From: Sulfurimonas sp.
GTDB lineage: Bacteria > Campylobacterota > Campylobacteria > Campylobacterales > Sulfurimonadaceae
Reading direction: 5' to 3'
Length of the DNA: 5,264 nt
Assembly: GCA_021107375.1 (NCBI GenBank)
Contig: JAIOSY010000266.1
Span: forward strand, 1-5,264
The notes beneath the pieces were generated by a model. The model saw only the letters and a program-made list of their open reading frames with translations, was not told the origin of the DNA and did no database searches. Position 1 is the first letter of the stretch, and every line of letters starts with the position of its first letter. Below are positions 5,151 to 5,264 of this stretch, piece by piece. A program made the position numbers and the translations under genes.

Positions 5151-5264
5151 CCATTTTATAAAAAAGCTTCTCCAAAGATATATCTTTTGGTATATCAACT
5201 TCATCTAAAATATTCTCTTTTAAAATATTTGCTAAATATGGTCCAAAAACAAAACCTCTTGAAC
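5131..5264 (-). CDS. 3' end of a convergent gene, partial, unidentified
   Basis: On the - strand a frame is open from the right window edge to a TAA read as TTA at 5131-5133. It encodes 43 complete C-terminal residues, starting SRGFVFGPYLANIL, with DEVDIPKDISLEKLF in the middle and ending YKMARAKEI. The mix of residues and the absence of stops look like genuine coding sequence, and it includes a probable helix near the end. I do not recognise the family. Its stop overlaps the fixH stop within the shared bases TTAA (5131-5134). The gene is transcribed towards the cco operon and is probably unrelated to it in function. Confidence 0.7.
   Translation of the reverse strand, partial: SRGFVFGPYLANILKENILDEVDIPKDISLEKLFYKMARAKEI

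Overview
The window carries the cbb3-type cytochrome c oxidase operon of an AT-rich member of the Campylobacterota, most like the Sulfurimonas/Sulfurovum/Arcobacter group. Three things point there: the gene order ccoN-ccoO-ccoQ-ccoP, a DUF4006 protein directly after ccoP (a family I know only from this phylum), and the CcoN and CcoP sequences themselves. All main genes are on the + strand, separated by about 9 to 20 bases or overlapping, and nearly all have a strong purine-rich ribosome binding site. This looks like one transcription unit.

Layout. Positions 1-67 hold the edge of a neighbouring gene that cannot be assigned with confidence. Positions 68-275 are a very AT-rich intergenic region with short direct repeats, a spaced inverted repeat and a candidate promoter for the operon. 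ccoN (276-1754) encodes the heme-copper catalytic subunit. ccoO (1770-2462) is the mono-heme cytochrome c, ccoQ (2474-2677) the small single-helix subunit, and ccoP (2687-3604) the di-heme cytochrome c. An accessory block follows: a DUF4006 protein (3615-3830), an unlisted 29-residue membrane micropeptide (3834-3923), a TPM-like exported and membrane-anchored protein starting at TTG (3934-4641), and a FixH/CcoH-like assembly protein (4628-5134). A convergent gene enters from the right on the - strand and ends at 5131. Its stop codon overlaps the fixH stop inside a long hairpin that probably ends transcription in both directions.

How the genes work together. Electrons from a soluble or membrane cytochrome c would pass through the hemes c of CcoP and CcoO to heme b, and then to the heme b3-CuB site of CcoN, where O2 is reduced and protons are pumped. 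The FixH-like protein, and by association the DUF4006, micropeptide and TPM-like products, probably serve assembly or upkeep of the complex.

The most striking anomaly is an in-frame TAG at codon 51 of ccoN (426-428). It lies between two well-conserved parts of the protein, and every catalytic residue downstream is intact. TAG is also the normal stop of ccoO and ccoQ, so reassignment of the codon is unlikely. A sequencing or assembly error, or a very recent nonsense mutation, is the best explanation. A second unusual residue, Asp68, lies only 18 codons away, one helical turn from the heme b ligand His64.
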